A stretch of 64,000 nt of DNA from Adiantum capillus-veneris (Eukaryota > Streptophyta > Polypodiopsida > Polypodiales > Pteridaceae), in contig CM043944.1 of assembly GCA_014529385.2 (NCBI GenBank), forward strand, positions 64,934,248 through 64,998,247. Direction: 5' to 3'. Below, piece by piece: positions 31,556-40,585 of the stretch. The translations under genes were made by a program, and so were the position numbers. Numbering within the stretch: position 1 is the stretch's first letter; each line of letters starts with the position of its first letter. The notes below the pieces were generated by a model, which was given only the letters and a program-made list of their open reading frames with translations, did no database searches and was not told the DNA's origin.

Positions 31556-31559
31556 ACAT
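31556..31559 (+). repeat. Target-site duplication ACAT (right, Tat-B)
   Basis: Matches 21293-21296. Confidence 0.8.
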
Positions 31560-31750
31560 CTTGGAACTCCCATTGAGCCAGTAACACATTAAAATATTAC
31601 AATGGCTTGAAATACATTGGGAATTTGCAATACGTGATCATTTTGAGAAAACGTGGAAAATGTGTAACTCCAATCTTTATCGCTTCTTTGCTTTAATCTT
31701 CGATGTGCATTCGTACGTCTTTGGTCTTTAGAAGCTTTTGTTAACTGACG
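31560..31750. other. Junction region, possible remainder of the copia LTR
   Basis: Sequence originally joined to 21296. The first ~25 bp could finish the minus-strand copia LTR. The rest is unassigned. Confidence 0.3.
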
Positions 31751-33217
31751 TTGACTCTAACACTTTATGAAGGTGATTGGCTTCTTACTAGAAGCTACTT
31801 GAGTACTCTAGAAAAACAGGACCATTGGTCTAAACAAGAATTCAAAAGGATACGTAGGAAAGCATATGGGTACTTTTTGCGGGATGGTTACCTGTGGAAG
31901 AATCCTAAACAAATGGGTGCTACACCACAAAGGGTTATATGTAAAAAAGAGACTCAAGTAAAGCTCATTCAAGACTTTCATGCGAGTCTATGGGTTGGAC
32001 ACAGGGTGTGCGGGCAACCTTCTCCAAGTTGAAAGAGAAATACTGGTGGAAGGGTATGTATAAAGATGTATCTCACTTTGTAGAGTCATGTGTAACTTGT
32101 CAAATGTACTCAAATGTTTGACATCGTGATGGATTTCACCCTACATATCCACTAGACATGCACTATAAATGGGTTGTGGATTTAGTCACAATGCTTTTAG
32201 GACTGTGGCAAATGAGATACTTAGTTCTTGCACGAGAGAACTTAACTAACCAGGTTGAAGGGAGAGCATTAAGAGCTAAAACCTCAGAAGATGTGTGCAA
32301 ATTCCTTCTTGATGAGTTGATTTGCCGTTATGATTGTGTGGGAAAGATCATTGCAGACAGAGGTGAGCTAGATGCCGAGGAAGCAAGGGAGCTCTTTTCG
32401 AGATTAGGAATCAAGCTTTCTCTTACTATACAGCTTACAACCCTAAAGGCAAGGAAGGAGTGAAAGAGGGCATCCTCCTATCATCAAAGCTTTGGCCAAG
32501 GCTTGCGAAGGAAGAGTTGGTGAGTGGCAAAAATTATTACCATATGCTTTATGGGCTGATCATACAACACATAGCTCAGTAATAACTGGCTATATGCTTG
32601 TGGAGCTAATGTATAGTCAAAAGCCAGTGATGCCGATTGAAGATACAATTTCCACATGGAATGTCCTATCTTGGCAAGAGGGGCTTAGTAGGGAAGATCT
32701 CCTTGCATTGTGTATAAGGCAACTAGAGAGAAGACCTGGGGACATTGAGGCTGCAAAAGAACGACTCAAAAATGCAAGGTTGAAAAACAAGGACTACTTT
32801 GATAAGCGACATCGACTCAGGAGCAAAGCAGTTGACAAAGGTGACTAGGTTTTAGTGTATGATAGTAGCCTTGATAACCCGCACAGAGTCATGTGTAAGT
32901 TCTCAAAAAGATGGTTTAGACCGTATGTTGTAAAGCATGTGCACAAAAATGCTACTTACAGCCTGTCTGAACTAGATGGTACAAAAGTAAAGAATCCCAT
33001 CACAAGGAAACGGATCAAAATGTTTAAGATAAGAGGAGGCAGTGATCAAGAAGATATTGAAGAGGGGGAAGAACAAAACACAGGTGAATATCAAAGTGAA
33101 GATGAAGCGTTGGAAGCTATCAATGAAGATGAGATCATGAAGATCTACAAGAGCACTCATCTTGCAAAGATCAAATGTGGCACATACCAGAGGATGTGCA
33201 GGTTTAGAGGGGGTGGA
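31751..33217 (+). pseudogene. pol: Integrase relic of a third Ty3/gypsy lineage
   Basis: A decayed integrase region unlike Tat-A or Tat-B. Order: a helical stretch with YFLRDGYLWKNPK, a zinc-binding module (FHASLWVGHR..., CVTCQMYSNV), a core with WVVDLVTM (first Asp, about 32175) and KIIADRGELDAEEAREL (second Asp, about 32355), the region expected to hold the catalytic Glu damaged by a frameshift near 32440-32465, then LPYALWADHTTHSSVITGYM and QLERRPGDIEAAKERL. The C-terminal part is VYDSSLDNPHRVMCKFSKRW, then FRPYVVKHV and LSELDGTKVKNPI. Lesions: frameshift near 32010, TGA in place of Arg near 32118, frameshift near 32465, and TAG at 32846-32848 replacing Trp. No RT or gag lies upstream. Confidence 0.8.
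33200..33217 (+). promoter_or_regulatory. Putative polypurine tract
   Basis: GGTTTAGAGGGGGTGGA precedes TGTCGTGTTGTGACACG, the arrangement expected at a 3' LTR start. Confidence 0.45.
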
Positions 33218-34480
33218 TGTCGTGTTGTGACACGTACATAATGGGAACGAATGCTATAAGATCTATCTTGTGACTTTTTAGATATATGAGTATATTTGTA
33301 TAAATTACATATGCATATCTAAGTATAATAATAAGTTTTCTATCTCATCCTATTATTTATCTCAAGGGTAACATATTTTTACTTTACCGTCAAAAGTATT
33401 ATGGAGAAAAGTGTCAATAGCTCCGCCTCTTTAACAAGGGGCAAAAAGCATTGTTTTTTTTTTTTTTACTATCTCATTATTATCTCACACCCTAGTTAGA
33501 TCCTATATCTATGATAAATTTCAATATATATATATTCTATGTATTTTTTATATTTTTCTTATATTTCTTTTTTATAGATCCTACTAGGAAGGAATCAAAT
33601 CCTAGTGGGACGCTAGCTCTTGCATGATTCTCAAAGATACACCTATTTTAATGAATTATTGCAAGCATGATTACAAAACTTTGTCAAGGAGAAATGTCAT
33701 GCTTTCATACTGCATGAGATGTCCATTGGAATCAAATGAAAGTCTACGCTAAGGGGACCATAAGAAGACTTTTGCTGTCAAAATTGTACCCTATTTTGAT
33801 GATTTTTTTACACAAGGTTTAAATTCGAACTGAAAAAGTATATAAAATAGGAGTCATAGCTTATGAGCTGAATTTTCTGGCCCTATTTTTACTTTGTTAT
33901 TTAGAGCCACGGTTGAGGAAATATGATCAAAATACTGAATCCCAGTCTGCCCACATCATGCAGGCACAACCAATTTCAAACTTTTCCAGTTTCTGTTTAC
34001 ACTGGCTCTTCTCTTCTTGTGTAAACCGTTGGGGGTTCCCTTCACCTATAAAAAGAGACCTCTTCTTCCTTGAAAACCATTCAAGCCATTCATGAGATGA
34101 ATTAATGAGGGAGTGAGGGTAGTAATGCCTAATTGTACTTATCCATAAACATAAGCCTAAGCCTACACTTACTCCTAGAGGAAGACTAGCCAATCTTGTA
34201 AGCTATCCTTGGAATATAAGCTCTAATCAAAGAAGGACTTGAACTTGGTTCATCAATCAAGGATTGAAGTCTTCGCTCTCCATAAAAAATGGTAAATAAC
34301 TCCCGAAGGGTTTGTCAAGTAAGATGTGTTCTACTTTGATACTTTTGTTAATTTCTTGTTGTTTTCTTTTTCATCTCTAATCCAACATATATCTCTAATT
34401 TCATCTCCCTCTCTAACCAAACCTATCTCTCTCACTCTAGAAATTCATTCTCTCTACAAATTCTAGGTTCTCCTTGCTAC
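33218..34480 (+). repeat. Probable 3' LTR of the third Ty3 relic
   Basis: Begins TGTCGTGTTGTGACACG right after a purine tract and just past the integrase end. TATAAAAAG at 34047-34055 lies in an LTR-like promoter setting. There is no second copy in the window, so the end is approximate. Confidence 0.4.
34047..34055 (+). promoter_or_regulatory. TATA box in the probable LTR
   Basis: CCTATAAAAAGAGACC context, typical of plant LTR promoters. Confidence 0.4.
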
Positions 34481-35014
34481 AGGTACATCTCTCTTTGTAG
34501 TATCCTTATTGCCTATGGGCAAGAATAGGGTTTGGGAGGGAAACTTTTCATCTCTTCACTTCTCTCATATCTACATTTCTCACATACTATCCTAGATGAA
34601 AAATCCAAATGATGTGAATTTCTATCGCTTCCATTCTATGTGATCTATTAAAATTAACGTATGGATTAGCCGTAAATTGCACTGTAGCTCCAATCTCCAA
34701 GCCGTAAAGACAGGCCGATAGAGCACTTCAAGCACTGCAGTTCTAGATCATAACCTCCCATTTGAGCTCACTTCAAGCATACTCTTTTTTAGCATCATTA
34801 AGGAATCTATTGGCCCTTTAAAGCCGTATCTGGCATACATTAACCATAAAACTAGCTCGTTAGCAAACTCTGAACACTGACCATTAATCAGGTAAGCTTC
34901 AATTAGACTTGATGTGCATCTTACTGATATATTTCTTAGCATGGTAGTAGAGCTGCACGACACTGCAATGTAGAGCACGTTCCCACATGAACCCCTCTCT
35001 CCTCTCAACCTGCA

Positions 35015-35062
<48 letters not shown>

Positions 35063-36749
35063 AGATGGCTCAAGGAATGACACCCAGCGGGCCCGATGAG
35101 GCCCTATATATATTATTTTGTGGCCCCATCGAGCTTCTTGGTTTTCACGGCGGACCCGCAGAGAAAACTGAAATTCCTGGCAGGCTTTTTGTGGGTTTCC
35201 ATGTTGCTCTTAACCGGCTTCTTTGTGATCATGTTAAGTGTGATAATGTAAATGTGTCAATAAGACCATGTGATCACATAAAATTTGTGATAATTACGTA
35301 ATTATTAAATCCCTACCACCCACTCCTCTACGTCCAACCATGTCAGCTTTGGACTATCGATGTTGTGTGGGTTATGACATAAGTGATTATGTCATTGGTA
35401 AGATTCTTCTTATTTGGAAAAGCGATGATGTGATCCCACCCCTAGAATCTTGGATAAACAATGATGTCATCCCACTCCCCCAGCCCCCTCGGTCACACAT
35501 CCCTATTGCCTCATGAAGCTCAGGCCCCTGTCACACTAGGACACTCGCCCAAGCTATAACATGGCAATGCATGGCCTCATCATGGACACGGTGCCCACTT
35601 TTAGGTGGCTAGCCTTCCTGTCACATTGGACTGCCACATTTTTTTAAAGCTCCACTTTTCAAAAGTAAGAGACTCTACGATCGCAGCAAATTCTGAAAAC
35701 GTGCTCCATCTCCCAGTACTACGTTCTTGCTGCTAGTAGTGTACATTGTCTGTGCTCCTGCGCGTCAAGACTTTTTATGCACCAAACTCACCCAAGAATA
35801 AGCAAATAAGCCATGTACACTAATCATAGCTTTATATAAGCTTGCAATAATGCAAACTTATGATATCTAATGGAACACAAATTATAGCACTAGAAGATGC
35901 CAAAGATGTTCAAAGAAACCCAACTACCTTCTTGCATGTTTACTCTGATGCATGGTAAAATCTCAATTCTTTAAGTTCCCTTGGTCGAGAATCCAAAATC
36001 TACATCTTTGGCAGCTTTGAGAGTGGCCGCTTCACAAGTCTTAATGGTTTCTCCATGATTTGGTTATGCACATCAGGCAATGGAATGACTAAAGCTTTGA
36101 AAATAGAAGTTGTTCGACCTGGTGAGGGTGGCCATGTTTACGAAGTAGATGACCCTGAGTCGGACTTCTAGCTCATCTCATCGCAAAAAGGGAGCAGCAC
36201 ACCCAGTGAGACACTAAAAATTATAAGCACCCCTGGTGATTGGCCCTCAGCCCAAAAGGCATTGGTCCCCTATCCGAGTGTGACAGGGGACTCAATATTT
36301 CTCATGTGCTTGCAACCTATAGCCCTCCCTCTTGCTTCTAGCTACTCTTCCAGACCATCTTGTGTATACACAGCCACTCCTCCTCCCTTTTGCGCACACA
36401 TTTTCACATTCATTTGACCTTGCACACCACAATAGTTCCATACCTAGATTGAGACCTCAGCTCCACCACAGAGGGCCTCTATAAAACCCCCTTGCATCCA
36501 TCTGACTTTATCTATTATCAAGAGAGAAAGAGAGCCATAAGGCGGAGGTTGTACCAACAATCTCATGAGAAGTGGGACAATAGGCTAGAAACAGATGTTT
36601 TTGGGAGGTCTTACCACTTATGTGTAGCACGGACATAATTTTTGGCGAGCATTTTTGGTGAGCGTTTTTTTTGGAATCCGCTCACATATTTAAAAAAATC
36701 CTCTTGTCTAGTTAAGAGAGTGGGAAATATTGTAAGGCTTTAGGTGGCA
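34481..36749. other. Intergenic, nothing recognised
   Basis: No coding region supported. Holds the (CT)n repeat at 35017-35060 and generic AT-rich sequence. Confidence 0.4.
35017..35060. repeat. (CT)n microsatellite
   Basis: About 21 perfect CT units. Confidence 0.95.
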
Positions 36750-36961
36750 TTTCTTTCACACTTGTTGATGATTTGTATGTGCTTGGGATCAAGAAGAATC
36801 TGTATTCTATATATGCACTTACAAAATTTGGTCTTGTAGCCAAGGTTGTGGATGTTAGTAGATGTATTCTTTGGGACCTCATTTTTTATGATACTTTTGT
36901 TACATCTGGCACATTGTTTAATGGGATGTAGAAGCTCAATGCTAACAAGAAATGTGTGTAA
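36750..36961 (+). pseudogene. copia pol fragment (protease to GAG-pre-integrase junction)
   Basis: One frame gives LVDDLYVLGIKKNLYSIYAL, TKFGLVAKVVDVSRC and, further on, SGTLFNGM-stop-KLNANKK. This matches the part of copia polyproteins between protease and the pre-integrase zinc domain (the V-GIKKNL-S--AL--LG motif). It is interrupted at 36962-36966 by the chromovirus insertion. What follows at 47658 does not clearly continue it. Confidence 0.65.
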
Positions 36962-36966
36962 GGTTC
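36962..36966 (+). repeat. Target-site duplication GGTTC (left, chromovirus)
   Basis: Recurs exactly at 47653-47657. Confidence 0.92.
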
Positions 36967-37616
36967 TGTAAGGTCTCTGACCCGATCACAAGAGCACCCT
37001 TGTACCACGAAATGAATACAATGGAATAAGTTACTATTTTTAGTAGTTTTTCAGATTCTGTCAGTGCCATGATGTTTAGAATGTTATAAAGCTTGAAAAT
37101 GTGAATTAAAATAATTTTTGTGAAAAATTTCCAAAAATAGTAAGTTTTTGGTCACCCGACCCGTCCAGTCTTGACCGTCTCGAAAATCTGCACCCGTACC
37201 CCGAATTTGAAAAAAATGCATTTTCGGACCCCGAGGGCTGCTAAATATGGCAGGTACTCGAGCCAGTACGCCTTAGTTAGAGCTTCGTATGGCAATTTAC
37301 GGCATCAAAATCCGATTCGTATGACCCGTTTTAGCCTAGAACCAAATTTCCTAAAAATTGTCCGGGGAGGTACCGGGGGCCCGGGACTGTGTGGGAACAG
37401 GTCCCAGGCCACTCCAGATCAGCTTTAGCAGCTAGGGGGCGCCCTCTTTCTTTGTGGGAGTCTTGGGAAAGCTGCCAAGCCTGCAACTCAGTCTCAGAAC
37501 TAGTTAACCAAGCCAACCTGACACTTGGTGGGCAGAGAACTGGACTTGCCATGCTTAACTGGAGAAGCTCCCAGATGCATTTAGCAACCCAGATCGATTT
37601 TCAGCCTGTAGGAGCC

Positions 37617-37625
37617 TATTTAAAG
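37617..37625 (+). promoter_or_regulatory. TATA-like box of the chromovirus LTR
   Basis: TATTTAAAG, followed 10-15 bp later by the (CA)n repeat. Identical at 45522-45530. The transcript would start within or just after the CA repeat. Confidence 0.5.
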
Positions 37626-37630
37626 ACCTG

Positions 37631-37669
<39 letters not shown>
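37631..37669. repeat. (CA)n microsatellite in LTR
   Basis: About 19 units here, fewer (about 15) in the 3' LTR at 45539-45569, showing length change since insertion. Confidence 0.9.
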
Positions 37670-38531
37670 ATGATCACACACACTCACACAGTGCATACAC
37701 ACACACCCACATACATTGGGGAGGTGCTGCCGAATCACACACCTATTGAAGAAGAAGCTAGGAGGGAGGTGCTGTCGAATTTTCATCTCAAGAGGCTTGA
37801 TTAGATCAGAAAATCGAGAAGATTACCAGCTCTTAATCACGGTAACGACAGTTTAATTAATGCCATCTGAAAATCCCTTTCCCACCATCAAAATTTCTCG
37901 TACATTATGTCTATTCCTAGCTGAAAATCTCTATGACTACTCTCTAAATTCTCCTTATTCGTACTCTATTATGTGATCATTATCCCATAGCTGAATTATC
38001 AGCCATTATTCACTCTCGATTAATGATTAGAGCATAATTATCAGAATCTTCTCTCTCTAGATAGCATAGTAATTAATCGGTAAGCTAGTATTTGTGCAGA
38101 TTGAAGAGAATCACTATTGTAATCACTCATTAACATTGTAGCTTAATTGAATTCATTTCTCTTATGCATTAAGACGTAATTAAGGAGAAATTAATCCGTC
38201 AATAAGTCTCTAAGAATTGGTTTTTCCTCACACATATGCATAGGGTAAATCTGCATCATCTAATTGATAGGAAATAGTCTAATCATACTTAATCCAATTC
38301 TCTGGTAATTCCAATAATGAAATCCTAATTATTCTTGATCATGTAAGGCGAATAATTATCTTAGAGCCGGTTCCCATATGATTATGTGCCATCCTTAATG
38401 ATTGCTTTACGAAAGAAATCTAGACTCTCATATAGGATGGATTAATTGATGTCACTAATCTACCCATTGGACTGTTATGATGTTGTGAACCTTAGCTCTT
38501 TCTCCAAGATAATCATTTAAAGTAGTGAGAA

Positions 38532-38672
38532 ATGGCCCCGGTTAAGAGGACGCGCTTCGGTGGTGCCCATGATCGCGAAGCAGGAACGAGCAATGTCAAC
38601 GGGAAGGGGAAGGCTCCCATGGACGAGCAAATACCGGCCATCTCACGGGCCATCGATGAAGAAGTGGAAGAG
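38532..38672 (+). CDS. Candidate first exon encoded in the LTR
   Basis: An ATG opens 47 codons beginning MAPVKRTRFGG, basic then acidic, ending AIDEEVEE at GAG|GTAGATC, a usable donor. The frame stays open to this donor and is in phase 0 with two downstream acceptors: TTGCAG|GAA (39865/39866), entering the unknown frame, and ATGTAG|GTACCG (40585/40586), entering gag. A short basic N-terminus is typical of plant Gag proteins, and gag itself lacks an ATG at its N-terminus. The exon sits upstream of the primer site, so spliced RNAs would lose that site. The 3' LTR keeps the same open exon (46433-46573), but there the donor GT is GC. Caveat: other ATGs lie between the TATA box and this one, so a further leader intron or leaky scanning would be needed. 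Confidence 0.5.
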
Positions 38673-38972
38673 GTAGATCATATTTTTATTCAAGTTGTTT
38701 AAATTAACATTGCATACGCTAGTTAGGAATGCTCATATCCCCAAACATGTTGGAGAAATCCGACAGAAACCTCGGCATTGAAATCATTGTACATTAAGTT
38801 CTAAAGTAGGAAGGTAATGTTTGATGGGTATGCTGTTTGCAAGAGGAAAGAATGTTTGCTAGGGAAAATTTAGCTTGACATGTTCATTTTATTTCCAATG
38901 TTGAATCAGTCCTGACCCCCCTACTGATCAAAGGGGGCAGAGTTCCTCGTTAGGGCTCTTGAATCCAAGACA

Positions 38973-39078
38973 TGCTTTCTATGCGGTGGATACCCACGAC
39001 TTGCTTTCTATGCGGTGGGAACCCACGTCTTGCTTTCTATGCGGTGGGAGTGTCCATGACGTGCTTTCTATGCGGTGG
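38973..39078. repeat. Four tandem copies of a ~29-31 bp unit in the LTR
   Basis: TGCTTTCTATGCGGTGG at 38973, 39002, 39031 and 39062. The same array occurs at 46874-46979 in the 3' LTR. It lies inside the proposed intron. Confidence 0.9.
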
Positions 39079-39753
39079 ACATACCTAGTTGTATGGGCAG
39101 CTAGGCGACAACGGGAGGAGTGAACTCTCGCTGGAGAGGGGATGTTGTACCTCCAGAACATTGGAATTTTTATGAATAAGTTTGAGTGGAATTTTTACTA
39201 GAATTCTGTCTTGGTGTTGTTTGCAATACTGGTTGAAGGGCTGTTTTAATGAACCATGTGATTCGGAATTAAACAAGGAATATTTATGTTGAACAACCTT
39301 TGTGGTAGTAATTAGGTCACACGAGGAAGTGTGAGTGTGGGGGTGGAAAGTGGGGGCTTGGCTTGGGTTGCCAATGCCTACGAGATGGGTGGTCCCGATT
39401 GGTCGGGAACTCTCTGTCCCCATAGTGCTTACTCGATATTAGTAATGCTCATTGCCCCTAGAGCGGGGAATTCTCGAGAGTACGTGCCTCTGAAACATGG
39501 GGAAAAAGGCACTCGAGGCTTCTCTCCTCTTGGAAGGTGGGTCATAGGATCATTAGATAGTTTAAGTACGCTTCCCCTGCGAGGTGGAGCTAGATCTCCT
39601 TGCTAGTAGGCTCGAACTCGACTCACTTTGTTATGAGAGATCGTCCGCTAGTCGAACCCTGAACCATTTTGTTTGCTTCCACTATAGATCTAGTGGCCAC
39701 CAGGTTTACCATCAGATCCATTGTTTGATACGAAGGGGTGGGGACCTCACACC

Positions 39754-39766
39754 TGGTATCAGAGCC
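39754..39766 (+). promoter_or_regulatory. Primer-binding site, initiator Met tRNA (chromovirus)
   Basis: TGGTATCAGAGCC two bases after the LTR, the canonical plant initiator-Met primer site. Confidence 0.95.
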
Positions 39767-39838
39767 TAGGTTAGGCTGGGAAAATAAAGTCGTATTGTTT
39801 GAACATTTAAAAGGAACTGAAAGTATATTGGTAGTTGA

Positions 39839-40369
39839 TCTGAATTCCTTGCATTGGTGTTGCAGGAAGACCCCGTGCTCGAATATCAAAAGTTCCAAGT
39901 GTTTGAGCTTATTTATGAGCAAGCTCGAAGATCTCCTGTTTACCAGTTCAGGCGAGATGTCATGGAGATACTGTTGAAGGCTTATACGCCACACTCCACT
40001 CGCATTGACAAAGGATGGGAACTTGATTGGACATTTCCAGGAGGGGTTTACTACATCAATGCTCGGAAGCTAGGATGCCTGGCTACCGACTTGAAGAAGA
40101 TACGTTGGGGAGAAGAATTGAGAGTGATAGAGATATTCTACTTGGTGCCCACACGATTGGATCAGACTGTTTCGGGCAACTCCAACCAATCCATCAACGA
40201 CTGGCTCTTGGAGAAGGTCACCAATGTGATTCCAGCAAACCGAGTCAAGACCTTTGGATTACTGAAGGCGGAACTCCGGCCCGATATCTTAGTTTATTAT
40301 CCCCTCAAGAATGTGTATAAGAACTATTACACGAATGAAGTAGTGCATCATATCAATACCATTTCCTAG
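39839..40369 (+). CDS. Unrecognised ORF between primer site and gag
   Basis: Open from after a TGA (39836-39838) to TAG at 40367-40369. The first in-frame ATG is at 39962 (135 residues). If the acceptor at 39864-39865 is used, the frame enters at GAA GAC (39866) and adds 167 residues to the LTR exon. The residues look like a folded, soluble protein: FELIYEQARRSPVYQFRRDV, KGWELDWTFPGGVYYINARK, IFYLVPTRLDQTV, LRPDILVYYPL. No zinc knuckle, protease, signal peptide or membrane helix. I do not recognise a family. It sits where plant chromoviruses normally have only a short leader. Its openness over 500 bp in an element with few lesions argues for function. Alternatives: a captured host fragment, or an N-terminal extension of Gag if a late donor such as GAA|GTAGTG (near 40339) is spliced to 40586. 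Confidence 0.55.
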   Translation, partial: SEFLALVLQEDPVLEYQKFQVFELIYEQARRSPVYQFRRDVMEILLKAYTPHSTRIDKGWELDWTFPGGVYYINARKLGCLATDLKKIRWGEELRVIEIFYLVPTRLDQTVSGNSNQSINDWLLEKVTNVIPANRVKTFGLLKAELRPDILVYYPLKNVYKNYYTNEVVHHINTIS

Positions 40370-40585
40370 GCGTATGTTATACGCAAATCCATAAAGCCAT
40401 GTAATAAGCGGTCACCAGTCATTCTAAACCTTGAGGGGTTTCGATTGTAATAAATTTCCATCAATAAAGTGCTTTTTGTCTCTGAATCTCTGTCTCTTGA
40501 TAAAGTGGAATTTTGAATTTTATTAAAGTCTCGTGTCTCTTGAAATTCAAGTAATGGTAGCAAGAATTTCGTATAACCCATGTAG
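40370..40585 (+). other. Spacer between the unknown ORF and gag
   Basis: Contains stops in the gag frame (last is TAG 40583-40585). Begins with GC|GTATGT and ends with ATGTAG, so it could itself be an intron. Confidence 0.35.

Larger units (their letters stand above)
36967..39751 (+). repeat. 5' LTR of the chromovirus (2785 bp)
   Basis: TGTAAGGTCTC...ACCTCACA. Contains a promoter-like TATTTAAAG at 37617, a (CA)n tract just after it, a 47-codon exon candidate (38532-38672) and four tandem copies of a TGCTTTCTATGCGGTGG unit (38973-39078). Confidence 0.95.

Noticed and set aside
37331-37673. Frames on both strands at the same place in both chromovirus LTRs
   Set aside because: Duplicated with the LTR. 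One ends in the CA repeat; neither has a splice or domain context like 38532-38672.
38966-39080. CRISPR-like array (four regularly spaced 17-bp repeats)
   Set aside because: Short tandem array inside a plant LTR and copied with it; spacers are not unique and the setting is eukaryotic.
38979-39606. Frames of 60-112 codons in chromovirus LTRs
   Set aside because: Overlap on opposite strands and include the TGCTTTCTATGCGGTGG array; no supporting signal.
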